Shown here: positions 9,577-18,251 of the stretch, one piece after another
How the letters are laid out: each line of letters starts with the position of its first letter
How positions within the stretch are numbered: position 1 is the first letter of the stretch
Origin: Acidobacteriota bacterium
Lineage (GTDB): Bacteria; Actinomycetota; Actinomycetes; Actinomycetales; Microbacteriaceae
Assembly (NCBI GenBank): GCA_019351995.1
Contig: JABBOD010000001.1
Location: 125,655-189,654 of the forward strand
Direction of reading: 5' to 3'
DNA: 64,000 nt
The notes under the pieces: generated by a model
Told to the model about the DNA's origin: nothing
The model's database searches: none
The model's input: the letters and a program-made list of their open reading frames with translations, nothing else
Position numbers and translations under genes: made by a program

Positions 9577-9819
9577 TCAGTCGTCGCTGAAGATGGCCCA
9601 GGCGACCAGTCCGACGGTGACGGCCGCCGCGATGGCACCTCCGATGAGGAACGGCATCGGGTGCTGCCGGTAGGAAATGGCTGCGCGGTCGCTCAACTCG
9701 CCCACCCGCTTGGCGATATTCAGCTTGTCCTCGATCGCGTCGAGCGTGTCGGCGAGGTCAGCGCGTGCCTTCGCCGCCCCGGCCTTCGCTTCCTGCGTCG
9801 CGCTGTCGATGATGCTCAT
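9577..9819 (-). CDS. DUF3618 small membrane protein
   Basis: 80 residues: an Ala/Lys/Asp-rich helical N-terminus (AKAGAAKARADLADTLDAIEDKLNIAKRV) followed by one membrane segment (FLIGGAIAAAVTVGLVAWAIF). DUF3618 proteins are common in actinobacteria, usually next to the two gene types found just upstream. Function is unknown. Its ATG overlaps the preceding stop (ATGA). Confidence 0.8.
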   Translation of the reverse strand: MSIIDSATQEAKAGAAKARADLADTLDAIEDKLNIAKRVGELSDRAAISYRQHPMPFLIGGAIAAAVTVGLVAWAIFSDD

Positions 9820-10244
9820 GCTCGTGCCTTCTTTCCGATTCCCCTGATCGCCCGGTAGTCCTTCTGCAGACTGTCGATCGACTCCGTCGGCACCGGGGGA
9901 ATCCCGCGTTTCAGGATGCGAGAGCCGATGAGCGCCAAGATGCCGGCGACGATCACCAGGAATACCGCGACAACCAGAGCCGCCAGCCAGCCCGGCATGA
10001 CCTGCGCGAGGGCGAGGATCGCGGCGGTGAGCAGGGTGCCGACCATGAACAGGAGCACAACGGCAGCTCCCGCGAGCAATCCCGCGCCGATGCCGAGTGC
10101 CTTCAGCTTCCCGATCAGCTCCGCCTTGAGCAGTTCGACCTCGCGGTGGAACAACTCCTGGATCAGAGCCGGAATGTCGGTCACCAGCGAGAGAAGCGAA
10201 CGCTTGGGTGCCGGCTTCGAGCTCGTGGTGTCTGTCGCCGCCAT
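9816..10244 (-). CDS. Phage-holin-superfamily (PF07332-like) membrane protein
   Basis: 142 residues. After a short polar N-terminus comes an amphipathic segment (ELFHREVELLKAELIGKLKALG) and two strong membrane segments (GAGLLAGAAVVLLFMVGTLL and WLAALVVAVFLVIVAGILAL), then a basic C-terminus. I recognise it as the actinobacterial 'phage holin family' type; the name is historical and there is no prophage here. With the neighbouring DUF3618 and YtxH-like genes it forms a three-gene envelope module embedded in the heme operon. Confidence 0.75.
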   Translation of the reverse strand: MAATDTTSSKPAPKRSLLSLVTDIPALIQELFHREVELLKAELIGKLKALGIGAGLLAGAAVVLLFMVGTLLTAAILALAQVMPGWLAALVVAVFLVIVAGILALIGSRILKRGIPPVPTESIDSLQKDYRAIRGIGKKARA

Positions 10245-10256
10245 GAGATCAGCCGA

Positions 10257-10571
10257 TCAGGACTTCGCCGCGCTCGACGACCCGGTGCTCGACGACCCGG
10301 TCGACTTTCGCGTCGACCGGCGTGTCGCGGGCTTCGTCGTGCCGGTGACTTGCGCGACCACCTTCTTGGCCCCGTCTGCCACGAACTCCGCGACGTCGGG
10401 CGCCTTGTCTTTGACGAAGGCCTCCGCGGTGTCCACCTGCTGTTGAACTCGGGGGTCGTTCCAGAACTTCAGCGCGGTCTTCTTGATCAACTGGTACCGC
10501 TCCCGACCCGCGCGAGCGCCCAGCACATAACCGACCCCGAGGCCGGTGACGAAAAGGATCTTGCCTTTCAT
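10257..10571 (-). CDS. YtxH-like small membrane-associated protein
   Basis: 104 residues starting at the ATG at 10571. One glycine-rich membrane segment (ILFVTGLGVGYVLGARAG) is followed by GRERYQLI, a helical region and a Ser/Thr/Lys/Arg-rich low-complexity tail. The GYVLGARAGRERY block is typical of YtxH-like proteins in this genus group. Function is unknown. It lies 12 nt before the holin-like gene and 36 nt after hemY. Confidence 0.7.
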   Translation of the reverse strand: MKGKILFVTGLGVGYVLGARAGRERYQLIKKTALKFWNDPRVQQQVDTAEAFVKDKAPDVAEFVADGAKKVVAQVTGTTKPATRRSTRKSTGSSSTGSSSAAKS

Positions 10572-10607
10572 GGAACACTCCATTCCTTGATGGCTGATCG
10601 TTTCAGC

Positions 10608-11870
10608 CTAACGCTCGCGCTCCGAGTCGGCGTCGAGAAGGCTCTCAGCCTGGGCCTCGGCCTGCGCGACGACGGACGCCAATCCGGTGCCAGCACCAGC
10701 CTCCCCGACGTAGCGCATTCCGTCAACGGCATGCGATCGAGGTGCAGCCCGTTCCCAGGTGATCGAGGCCGCATCCACGATTCTCCCGATCGGCATTCCG
10801 AGAAGAGCGACCGCGTCGTCGCGCGCGCGCTCGATCGCGTCGGGCCGGTCTCCGTCGTAGGAAAGTCGCAGCGCATGCAGACCGCCCCGTGTCTCGTCAA
10901 GCCATGGCCATTTCGCCGTGACGTGCGTGAGCGCGCGAGCCGTGACGCCGCTGGCGCCTTCCGCGACCAGGACGCCCGTGCCGCGCGGGGCGGCATCCAG
11001 TTCCGGCTCATCGACCACCAGCGTGGCAAGAGTGATCTTCCGTCCCGGTGTGCGATCGGCCGCGACGCCCGGCGCGGCAACCAGCACCTGACCGCTGAGC
11101 GACTCGCCATTGGCATTCAGCCCCTCGGGCGTGACGTCGCTGACCTCCGTATTCATCCGCACCTCGACGCCGAATCGCTCCAGGTCGGACATCAATGCGT
11201 CGATCAGTCGGGCGAGACCGCCGCGGATGCCGCTGACCTGCGATCCGGCCGGCGCGTTCTTGCGCATCCCGCGCACGGCGTGCGTGAGCGATCCGTCGCG
11301 CAACAGCGCGGAGCGGAGGCCGGGAACCGCTCGCTCGACCGACAGCTCGTCCGGGCTCATCGAATGCACACCGCGCACGATCGGCGCGACGAGCTGATCG
11401 ACGACAGCCGACCCCATTCGGCGTCGCACCAGTTCGCCGATGGTCGCCGCTTTCGCGCCCACGACCGAAGGAAGAAGCAGCTCGAGCTGTGCACGCATCG
11501 CCGCCCGGAGCCCGATCGCGTCGACGACGTCCGGAGCGAGAGAGATGCCAGGGATGCCGAGCACGCTCGTCGCGGGCAGCGGTTTCGCCGTGCCATCGGC
11601 GCGATACAGCCACGCGGGCAGGGCGGCAGGCGCGACGATCTCGTCCCCGAGGCCGAGCCGGGTGGCGAGCGCTGCGACCGTCCCGCCGCGGGTCGCGAAG
11701 GACTCGGCCCCGGCATCCAAATCAATGCCGCCGACGGAATGTCGTGCGAGCTGGCCGCCGACACGATCCGAGGATTCGAGGACGACGACCTCGCGGCCGC
11801 CCAGCACCAGCCGGCGCGCAGCCACCAGGCCGGCGATGCCGCCGCCCACCACGAGAACGCGTCCGGTCAT
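10608..11870 (-). CDS. hemY: Coproporphyrinogen III oxidase, FAD-dependent (CgoX/HemY)
   Basis: 420 residues. In the coproporphyrin-dependent route it oxidises coproporphyrinogen III to coproporphyrin III. The N-terminal dinucleotide-binding motif is VLVVGGGIAGLVAARRL, followed by the Glu of VVLESSDRVGG. A C-terminal GMRYVGEAGAGTGLASVVAQ closes the FAD site. A protoporphyrinogen oxidase role is unlikely because hemQ is present. It is 16 nt downstream of hemE in the same operon. Confidence 0.92.
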   Translation of the reverse strand: MTGRVLVVGGGIAGLVAARRLVLGGREVVVLESSDRVGGQLARHSVGGIDLDAGAESFATRGGTVAALATRLGLGDEIVAPAALPAWLYRADGTAKPLPATSVLGIPGISLAPDVVDAIGLRAAMRAQLELLLPSVVGAKAATIGELVRRRMGSAVVDQLVAPIVRGVHSMSPDELSVERAVPGLRSALLRDGSLTHAVRGMRKNAPAGSQVSGIRGGLARLIDALMSDLERFGVEVRMNTEVSDVTPEGLNANGESLSGQVLVAAPGVAADRTPGRKITLATLVVDEPELDAAPRGTGVLVAEGASGVTARALTHVTAKWPWLDETRGGLHALRLSYDGDRPDAIERARDDAVALLGMPIGRIVDAASITWERAAPRSHAVDGMRYVGEAGAGTGLASVVAQAEAQAESLLDADSERER

Positions 11871-11886
11871 GCGCAGGGACCCATGA

Positions 11887-12957
11887 TCAGCCGTGCTCGT
11901 GCACGAGTTCGACGATCCGCGTCAAGACGTCAGGGTCGGTGTCCGGTGGCACGCCGTGCCCGAGGTTGACGATGTGCGCCGGCGCCTTCGCGCCGCGCTC
12001 GAGCACGTCGCGTACGTGCGCCTCGAGCGTCGGCCACGGCGCCGACAGCAGCGCCGGATCGATGTTCCCCTGCAACGGGACGCGGCCCTCGAGTTTCTCG
12101 TTGGCTTCGTCGAGCGGCAGCCGCCAGTCGACACCGACGGCGTCGGCCATGCCTGCCATCAGGTCGAGCACTGCCGCGCTGTCGACACCGAAGTGGATCC
12201 GAGGAACAGCCGTGCCGCGCAGGGTGCTGAACGCGCGCTCCGAGTGCGGCGCAACGCGGCGCTGATAGTCGCGCCGCGACAGCGATCCGACCCACGAGTC
12301 GAAGAGCTGCGCCGCGCTGGCCCCCGCGTCGACCTGCGCCCGGATGAATGCGCCCGTGACATCGGCGCACCAGTTGAGCAGCGTCGCCCAGCTGTGCGGG
12401 TCGGAGTACATCATCGTGCGGGCGCGCAGTTGGTCTTTCGATGGACCGCCCTCGACGAGATAGGAGGCAAGGGTGAAAGGTGCGCCGCCGAAGGCGATCA
12501 GGGGCGTGCTCCCCAGCTCCGCCACCGTCATCGCGACGGCTTCGCGAATCGGATCGAGGGACGCCGGGTCGAGCGGCGGCAGGCGCAGCACGTCCGACGC
12601 CGTGCGGATCGGGCTGTCGAGCACGGGCCCTCGCCCGGCGACGATCCGCACGTCGAGCCCCGCCAGCTTGACCGGCACGACGATGTCGCTGAAGAAGATG
12701 GCGGCATCCACGCCGTGTCGACGAACCGGCTGCAGGGTGATCTCGCTGGCGAGTGCGGGAGTCAGGCAGGCATCCAGCATCTCGGTGCCCACCCGCAGTG
12801 CACGGTATTCCGGCAACGAACGACCGGCCTGCCGCATGAACCAGACCGGTCGAGTGTCCGGCGCGTCGCCGCGCAACGCGCGCACCAGCGCCGACGAGGA
12901 CGTCCGACCATCAATCAGCGGGTGCTCGGCGCTCAGAGCCGAATCGGGAGGGGTCAC
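11887..12957 (-). CDS. hemE: Uroporphyrinogen decarboxylase
   Basis: 356 residues. It removes four acetate carboxyls to make coproporphyrinogen III. RPVWFMRQAGRSLPEYR near the N-terminus is the family signature; FSDIVVP, FGGAPFTLASYLVEGG and FDSWVGSLS are also present, as is the C-terminal NLGHGVPPDTDP. It begins the minus-strand heme operon and is divergent from hemA. The GTG start at 12957 has a TAACCT -10 element 6 nt upstream. Confidence 0.96.
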   Translation of the reverse strand: MTPPDSALSAEHPLIDGRTSSSALVRALRGDAPDTRPVWFMRQAGRSLPEYRALRVGTEMLDACLTPALASEITLQPVRRHGVDAAIFFSDIVVPVKLAGLDVRIVAGRGPVLDSPIRTASDVLRLPPLDPASLDPIREAVAMTVAELGSTPLIAFGGAPFTLASYLVEGGPSKDQLRARTMMYSDPHSWATLLNWCADVTGAFIRAQVDAGASAAQLFDSWVGSLSRRDYQRRVAPHSERAFSTLRGTAVPRIHFGVDSAAVLDLMAGMADAVGVDWRLPLDEANEKLEGRVPLQGNIDPALLSAPWPTLEAHVRDVLERGAKAPAHIVNLGHGVPPDTDPDVLTRIVELVHEHG

Positions 12958-12963
12958 CCGTCA

Positions 12964-12969
12964 AGGTTA
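12964..12969 (-). promoter_or_regulatory. -10 element of the hemE operon
   Basis: TAACCT on the minus strand ends 6 nt before the GTG of hemE. This would drive the long hemE-to-hemL operon as a leaderless message. Confidence 0.5.
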
Positions 12970-13034
12970 AGCGTGTCACCCGGCTCCGCATGCCCCTCCC
13001 GCGGCTCTCGGCACTTTCCCCGGCGATCCGTGCG

Positions 13035-13040
13035 TACCAT
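13035..13040 (+). promoter_or_regulatory. -10 element of hemA
   Basis: TACCAT ends 5 nt before the GTG of hemA. The hemE and hemA -10 elements are about 65 nt apart, back to back, so the two halves of the pathway share a short regulatory region. Confidence 0.4.
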
Positions 13041-13045
13041 GAGGG

Positions 13046-14311
13046 GTGCTTCTGTGCGTGACGGCGAGTCACCGCACCACTGACTTCGCCCTTCTTGATC
13101 GTGTCTCCCGCGAGGTTTCGTCGACCGCCGTCGACCTGGTGGCCTCCAGTGAGTCCGTGCACGGAGCCGTCGTGCTGGCGACCTGCAACCGTTTCGAGGC
13201 CTACCTCGATGTGGATGACGCCCTCGCTCATCAGCCGGCTGTCGCGGCCGACCTCGTCTTCTCCGCCCTCGCAGAATCCGTCGGAGAGGATGCCGCCACC
13301 CTCCGCTCCTCCTCCGAGCTCCTGCGTGGCGAGGAGGCGATCCGCCACCTCTTCGCGGTGAGCGCGGGACTGGAGTCCGTTGTCGTCGGCGAAGACGAGA
13401 TCAGCGGCCAGGTGCAGCGCGCGTTGACCACCGCGCGTGCGGAGCACACCACGAGCAGTCCATTGGAACGTGCCTTCCAGCGAGCCGCGCGCACCTCCCG
13501 CGAGGTGCGGCATGCCACAGACCTCGGCGGTGCCGGACGTTCACTCGTCCGGCTCGCGCTCGACCTGGCGTCGTCGCGCTTTTCCGACTGGGGCGAGATG
13601 CGCGTGCTGATCCTCGGCACGGGGCACTACGCGGCCACCTCGATTGCCGCGTTACGGGCGCGGGGGGCCACCGACATCCGCGTGTTCTCGGCCACCGGCC
13701 GTGCCGACATCTTTGCCACCCGCTATGGGGTGCGTGCCGAGTACGAACTCACCCCGGCCATCATCGACGCCGACGTCGTGATCACGTGCACGACCCGGTA
13801 CACGGTGACGGCGGCGGACATCCCGGATGCCGGTGCCGGTGCCCCCGAACGGCGCCTCATCATCGACCTGGGTCTGCCCCGCAACGTCGACCCCGAGGTC
13901 GGCACCCTCTCCGGGATCGAGCTGATCGATCTGGAGCTCCTGGCGCTCCACGCGCCGCTGTCGGAACTCGGCGCAGGCGCACAGCAGCTGGTTGCCTCGG
14001 CTGCCGCCCAGTTCGGAGCCGAGGCCGATGCGGTCCCCGGCATTGTGGCGTTCCGCGAGCACATCTTCACCACGCTCGACGCCGAGCTCACCCGGGTACG
14101 CGCGCGCGGCGGCGACCAGCAGGACACCGAGCGCATCGAGGAAGCCCTCCGCCATTTGGCGGGGATGCTCGTGCACGGTCCGTCGGTCAGGGCACGTGAA
14201 CTGGCAGCCGAGAATCGCGCGGCCGAGTTCGAGGCCGCACTTGCCCTGATCTACCAACTTCCGGTCGAGCGGCCAGCTCGCGATCTGCGCGCGGGCGACG
14301 CCACCGCCTGA
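13046..14311 (+). CDS. hemA: Glutamyl-tRNA reductase
   Basis: 421 residues. It reduces glutamyl-tRNA to glutamate 1-semialdehyde, the committed step of heme synthesis by the C5 route, and partners HemL. The start MLLCVTASHR fits the family N-terminus; ATCNRFEAYLD holds the catalytic Cys; VVVGEDEISGQVQ and the LILGTGHYAATS nucleotide-binding loop follow. The N-terminus matches the actinobacterial pattern, so the GTG at 13046 is well supported. Confidence 0.95.
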   Translation: MLLCVTASHRTTDFALLDRVSREVSSTAVDLVASSESVHGAVVLATCNRFEAYLDVDDALAHQPAVAADLVFSALAESVGEDAATLRSSSELLRGEEAIRHLFAVSAGLESVVVGEDEISGQVQRALTTARAEHTTSSPLERAFQRAARTSREVRHATDLGGAGRSLVRLALDLASSRFSDWGEMRVLILGTGHYAATSIAALRARGATDIRVFSATGRADIFATRYGVRAEYELTPAIIDADVVITCTTRYTVTAADIPDAGAGAPERRLIIDLGLPRNVDPEVGTLSGIELIDLELLALHAPLSELGAGAQQLVASAAAQFGAEADAVPGIVAFREHIFTTLDAELTRVRARGGDQQDTERIEEALRHLAGMLVHGPSVRARELAAENRAAEFEAALALIYQLPVERPARDLRAGDATA

Positions 14312-14366
14312 GCACGCCGAGACCGGAGGATGCGGCGTCACGCCGCCTGCCCGGGCTCCCGGTTCA

Positions 14367-14411
14367 CCGCAGTGCCCCGCCCGCGAGGCGGGTTGGGGCG
14401 GGGCACTGCGG
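14367..14411 (+). terminator. Strong hairpin downstream of hemA
   Basis: A perfect 15-bp inverted repeat (arms 14367-14381 and 14397-14411; CCGCAGTGCCCCGCC and its complement) with a 15-nt loop lies 55 nt after the hemA stop. There is no T-run behind it, so it may be a transcript-end hairpin rather than a classical intrinsic terminator. Confidence 0.55.
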
Positions 14412-14480
14412 TTGCCATCGATTCCCCCGGTTCTCAGCGCCGGGTGAGTCGAATCTTGTGGGGCCGTGGCAGGAAGACGC

Positions 14481-14519
14481 CACCCCGCCCCTCGTGTCTC
14501 AGCACACGGGGGCGGGGTG
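14481..14519. repeat. Second GC-rich hairpin
   Basis: Arms at 14481-14497 and 14504-14519 pair over 16 bp with one bulged base (CACCCCGCCC... against ...GGGCGGGGTG). It could terminate transcription from either side. Confidence 0.45.
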
Positions 14520-14544
14520 ACGCCGTTGAGCGGCTCCCCGACTG

Positions 14545-14653
14545 CCTCGCGACGACGCGCGGAGCGCCGTGCGAGGAGCGCCGGCCAGGAGACCAGCAGG
14601 AGAGAGCCAAGTACGAGCCGGCCAGGAGAGCACGAGCCGGTGAAAGCCAGCGT
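14545..14653 (-). pseudogene. Decayed C-terminal LAFTG sorting signal of a lost surface protein
   Basis: On the minus strand, 14653 to about 14545 reads TLAFTGS, then SPGRLVLGSLLLVSW, then ALLARRSARRR: sorting motif, hydrophobic segment, positive tail. The intact surface protein at 16073-18091 ends TLAFTGS..TG.LVL...VLVRRALALR in the same order. Here the frame does not stop after the basic tail and nothing upstream in any frame resembles a surface domain. I infer a degraded paralogue or a truncated duplicate. A chance hydrophobic reading cannot be fully excluded. Confidence 0.5.
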
Positions 14654-14995
14654 CGTCTGCTCGCAGGCCGTATGGGGAGACAACAGCGGCGGAGCCCCGT
14701 CCGGCGCGGACTTTCTGAAGCATGGGGTGATTCCTTCGGCTGAGGTCAGGAACGTACGCACCAGGGTGCGCGCAGGGCAGGGATTGCTCTCACCACAGGG
14801 ACCTCGGGAAGGTCCCGACCGGCGGTGCCGGAAACTGAGAGGGGCAAGATCGGGCGCGCAGACTTCGGATTCGCGTCGCCCGTCGGTGGGGGTAGTCGAA
14901 ATAACAGGGTGGGTGGGGGACCGCAATCTGCCGCGGCTGAGGGGATGCGACGTGCGGGGGACACGCCGCTCACGCGACAACCGTCAAGTTAGCAC

Positions 14996-15013
14996 GTCCC
15001 CTCTTATGGGGAC
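14996..15013. promoter_or_regulatory. GTCCCC-N6-GGGGAC palindrome, copy 1
   Basis: GTCCCC, six bases, GGGGAC, flanked by TAG on the left and AAG on the right. It lies 12 nt beyond the stop of the minus-strand serine hydrolase and upstream of the decayed LAFTG sequence. The same arrangement recurs at 18252. Either a protein-binding site or a short terminator. Confidence 0.45.
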
Positions 15014-15024
15014 AAGAGCGAACC

Positions 15025-15933
15025 TCAGTGCACGTACTCGAGGACATCGAATCCAACCGTGCGCATCGCCTCCAGCACGCGAAGTCGCGCCGCGATCCCG
15101 TCATCTCGGAACTGCACGGACACCGCGTAGGAGACGGCGCTTCGTGGGCCGCGAACAACTCCAGCTTCGGATCGCACCCCGGCATCGGTGCCGGTCTTAT
15201 TGACCAGAAGCATCCCGTGATCGACTCCACGATGCGAGAGCGGGTCCAGGCCGAAGGCGCTCGCCACCATCGACAGGTCGGCGTTCAGCGACAGCCAGCC
15301 CAGCACTCGACTGCTCGTGAGGTTGTCGACGATCTCGCCCCGAGTGAGTGCCGCGAAGAGCCAGCCGAGTTCAGCAGTCGAACCCACCGACAGTTGCGGA
15401 GCATCGTCCGGTCCCCTGCTTTCGCGCACCAGATCGAGGAGCGCGGTTCGCATCAAGCCGAGGGACTCGGTGCGGTCCCGTACCGCCTGCAGCCCCACCT
15501 CCCGAAGCAGCACGTTGGTGGCGAGGTTGTCGCTGGTGGCCCCCACGAGCGACGCAAGGTCCGCGATCGGCAACGACGGCGCCTGCAGATGCTGCCAGAT
15601 CCCGGCGTCACCCACGGCATCCCGTGAGGTCTTGTCGAGGATGCCGTAGCCCGAGACATCGCGCGCGCTCAGACGCGCCGACACTTCGATGAGCAAGAGG
15701 ATCTTGCCGATGCTGGCGGTCGGAAGAACGATCCGCTCGTCGATGCCCAGCAACGAGCGTCCGGTCTCGAGATCCATCACCGAGGCCGACACCTGGGCAC
15801 CCTCGTAGGCGAGCTCCCCGAGCGCCGTGAAACTGGTCGCGAAGCTGGCCAGCGGATCGGGGCTTCGGTGTCGCGGGACTCGCGGCGCGCGCATCCGTTC
15901 GCGACGCTCGCGGATATGCGTGACTTCGGTCAC
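15025..15933 (-). CDS. Class A beta-lactamase-like serine hydrolase
   Basis: 302 residues with the three motifs of the penicillin-recognising serine hydrolases: SxxK in TASIGK, SDN in ATSDNLATN and KTG in VNKTGTDAGV. No signal peptide or membrane segment is visible, and the N-terminus is Arg-rich, so it may be cytoplasmic or exported by an unseen route. I cannot find a clear ExxLN omega-loop motif, which argues against an efficient beta-lactamase. Starts with GTG; a near-consensus AAGGCT lies 5 nt upstream. It stands alone between envelope genes. Confidence 0.75.
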   Translation of the reverse strand: MTEVTHIRERRERMRAPRVPRHRSPDPLASFATSFTALGELAYEGAQVSASVMDLETGRSLLGIDERIVLPTASIGKILLLIEVSARLSARDVSGYGILDKTSRDAVGDAGIWQHLQAPSLPIADLASLVGATSDNLATNVLLREVGLQAVRDRTESLGLMRTALLDLVRESRGPDDAPQLSVGSTAELGWLFAALTRGEIVDNLTSSRVLGWLSLNADLSMVASAFGLDPLSHRGVDHGMLLVNKTGTDAGVRSEAGVVRGPRSAVSYAVSVQFRDDGIAARLRVLEAMRTVGFDVLEYVH

Positions 15934-16009
15934 CGGTCAGCCTTCTCGGGGTGCCTGGGGGTGCGGCCTATCGTACGCACCCAGCCCCTCGCGCCGCACA
16001 CCGACCGCG

Positions 16010-16058
16010 ACCCGAGCGACCTCACGCGTGAATCTCAGGGGCGTGAGGTCGCTCGGGT
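16010..16058 (-). terminator. Perfect 18-bp hairpin after the surface-protein gene
   Basis: Arms 16010-16027 and 16041-16058 are exact complements with a 13-nt loop. The hairpin begins 14 nt past the stop of the minus-strand surface gene. No T-run follows. Confidence 0.6.
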
Positions 16059-16072
16059 AAGGGATGGACCGT

Positions 16073-18091
16073 TTACCGCAGCGCGAGCGCCCGCCGCACC
16101 AGCACCAGCACCAGGCCGAACAGGGCCAGGAACACGGCAAGCACGAGCAGCCCGGTCGGGTTGGACCCGGTGAAGGCCAGCGTGCCGTCGTGCAGGGCCA
16201 GCGTCGGGAGAGTGCTGCACAGCGCGGCCGTCGCGAAGGTCAGCGTCCAATCCTGCTGTTGACCGAAGCTGAACCCGAAGTTAGGTCCGTTCGGATCTGC
16301 ATGGATCGTCACGGTGCGCGCCGACGTCACCGAGTAGGTGCCGGGAGCCACCGGTGAACCGTCAACCGTCCAGATCACGCCGTTGGGGGCGTTCAGGTCG
16401 TTCGACAGGGTGTAGCTGCCATCTGCGGTACAGCCGAGCTGGGAGGACGTGACAACCGGCGTGACGATCGGGTGAGAGACGAGCTGGCCACACACCCCGT
16501 CATAGGCGGCGATCGTCAGCGGGAAACTCGCCGGCGACGTCAGCTTGTACCCGGTATCGGCCGCCACGGCCACCGTGTACGCCCCCGGAGCCAGCGACGA
16601 GGTGGTGCCCGTCGTCCCGTTGAACGGCACCACGCCGTTCGGGCCCGTGATCTGGTAACCGACGTGCGGGGTGATGACCACCGTGATCACGCCACCCACC
16701 AACTGGGAATCCGTGCAGAGCTGATTGGTGTTGCTCGGGTCACCCGCCGCCACGTCGAGCAGCGATGGTGTGCCGACGAACGTGTAGTTGACGCAGCCGA
16801 GGGTGATCCGCTTCACGATGCCGTCCGCGTGGACGCCTGAACCGAGAGAGAACCCGACGGCCAGAACGTGAGCGTTCGGGTACAGCGCGAGCCAGTCGTT
16901 CAGCGTGCCGTGGCGAGCGGAGCCGAAGCCGCCGGTCGTCATCGAGGCCGGGAGCGTCGGCGATCCGGGCAGAGTGCCCGAGTTGCTCAGCCACCAGTCG
17001 GTGCCGCCATAGACCGCTTCGCCGACCAGGATGCCGTCCGGCGTTCCATCGTTGTTGAAGTCGACGACCTGCTGCAGTCCCGGCGCAATGCCAGTAGTTG
17101 CCGTGTAGTCGAGCGAGGCACCCACCGTCTCGGTCCCGGCATGAGCCAGAGCGAAGTCAGTCGGGTAATAGGCAGCAACCTTGTCGGTTGATGTCGCACC
17201 CTCGGTCCAGATGTGCAGACCGTCGGCGGTCACCGCGTAGTGGCCGGTTGCTCGAGTGTCGCTGGTGTTCCAGCCGGTCAGGTCATGAGAGACGACCGAC
17301 CCGTAGGTGGTGCACGCCTGCACCGTCGGCGGCGGTGTCACGCAGTCGGCGTTCTTGACGAACTTCCATGCCTGTCCGAGGCCACCTGGGGCGAGGTACT
17401 TCCCGTCTTGAGCCGCGTTCGGGCCGGCGAGTCCCGTCGCGAACAGCGCGTCGAGGGCGGCGGTGTTGTCGACCTTGCCGTTGATCTGCACATAAACATC
17501 AACCTGATACTGAGTGCCGCAGGTGGTGGGAACCGTGACATCGAGTGTCGGCGTAGCCTCACCCTTGTACTGCGCGACTCCATGCTGAGGGTAGGTGGCC
17601 ACCGTGCCGTTGTTCGGCGATGGCATCGACCACACGATGGTCTCGTAGCTCACGCTGGCCGCCACGACGGGCGCGCACGCCGCTGTCTGGATGTGCTTGG
17701 AGAACGAGGACTTGTACGCCCCACCCGGCCATGACTGGCCACTCCCGTTCAGGACCTTCCCGCTGAGCAGACTCGCGGTCGTGCTGTCGTTCGCGTAGAG
17801 GTCGACCTGATAGCTGGTTCCACAGCTCGTGGCTTTGCCGTCGAGCTGGTCGAGGCTTGTGCTGTTGGTGGGGCCGGTATCCGCCACGTAGCTCTGCGGG
17901 AACTTCGGGGTGAAGTTCGGCGAAGCCTGCCACAACACGAGCACGTAGTTCTTCGCCGAATCCGTGTTTTTCGAATCCGTGTTTTTCGAATCGGAGTTGT
18001 TGGTGTCTGCATTCGCGGCACCTGCGCCGACGAGGGCCAAAGCCACGCCGAGAGAGAGCGCCACGAAGGCAGCGATGAGTCGCTTGATCAT
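16073..18091 (-). CDS. LAFTG-anchored secreted surface protein
   Basis: 672 residues. The ATG at 18091 gives a clean signal peptide (MIKRLIAAFVALSLG... ending GAANA). Next is a short repeated linker SKNTDSKNTDS, encoded by tandem DNA repeats. The middle has two related blocks (about 50-130 and 140-240: YVLVLW.../YETIVWSMPS..., each with CGT.YQVD.Y and W....G.. patterns), then a calcium- or carbohydrate-binding-like region and Ig-like segments (YTVAVAADTGYKLTSP). The end is LAFTGS, a hydrophobic segment and VRRALALR, a class E sortase signal. No enzyme motif is seen; adhesion or surface-layer function is a guess. Confidence 0.75.
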   Translation of the reverse strand: MIKRLIAAFVALSLGVALALVGAGAANADTNNSDSKNTDSKNTDSAKNYVLVLWQASPNFTPKFPQSYVADTGPTNSTSLDQLDGKATSCGTSYQVDLYANDSTTASLLSGKVLNGSGQSWPGGAYKSSFSKHIQTAACAPVVAASVSYETIVWSMPSPNNGTVATYPQHGVAQYKGEATPTLDVTVPTTCGTQYQVDVYVQINGKVDNTAALDALFATGLAGPNAAQDGKYLAPGGLGQAWKFVKNADCVTPPPTVQACTTYGSVVSHDLTGWNTSDTRATGHYAVTADGLHIWTEGATSTDKVAAYYPTDFALAHAGTETVGASLDYTATTGIAPGLQQVVDFNNDGTPDGILVGEAVYGGTDWWLSNSGTLPGSPTLPASMTTGGFGSARHGTLNDWLALYPNAHVLAVGFSLGSGVHADGIVKRITLGCVNYTFVGTPSLLDVAAGDPSNTNQLCTDSQLVGGVITVVITPHVGYQITGPNGVVPFNGTTGTTSSLAPGAYTVAVAADTGYKLTSPASFPLTIAAYDGVCGQLVSHPIVTPVVTSSQLGCTADGSYTLSNDLNAPNGVIWTVDGSPVAPGTYSVTSARTVTIHADPNGPNFGFSFGQQQDWTLTFATAALCSTLPTLALHDGTLAFTGSNPTGLLVLAVFLALFGLVLVLVRRALALR

Positions 18092-18251
18092 GGGTAAGCA
18101 TCCTTGCTGAGAGGAACGTCGCCACGACGTCAGCGCCCGGGGGGACGGGCGCAGAGGTGTCGGGCTCCCGGTCGACACGGGGGTGAGCCGATCGGGCTAA
18201 GGCCGCCCTCCCAAGGTTCGGGAGGAGGGCGCCTCAACATGAAACATAGTC

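Larger units (their letters stand above)
14312..15024. other. 713-nt region without an intact gene
   Basis: This gap holds two GC-rich hairpins behind hemA, a decayed LAFTG sorting-signal sequence on the minus strand, and a palindrome at its right end. Those are listed separately. I see no intact gene: open frames here are long only because the region is GC-rich, and none has a recognisable start, domain or codon pattern. Confidence 0.6.

Noticed and set aside
9816..10244. Prophage remnant suggested by the holin-like protein
   Set aside because: No other phage gene, attachment site or composition change; the family is a normal chromosomal actinobacterial protein.
13652..14980. 442-residue minus-strand frame starting at 14980
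   Set aside because: Its 3' two-thirds are antisense to hemA. Only the short LAFTG-like segment within it is noteworthy, and that is reported as a decayed fragment.
17965..18000. Microsatellite as a phase-variation switch in the surface gene
   Set aside because: The tandem unit encoding SKNTD is 15 nt, a multiple of three, so copy change alters only the linker length and not the frame.
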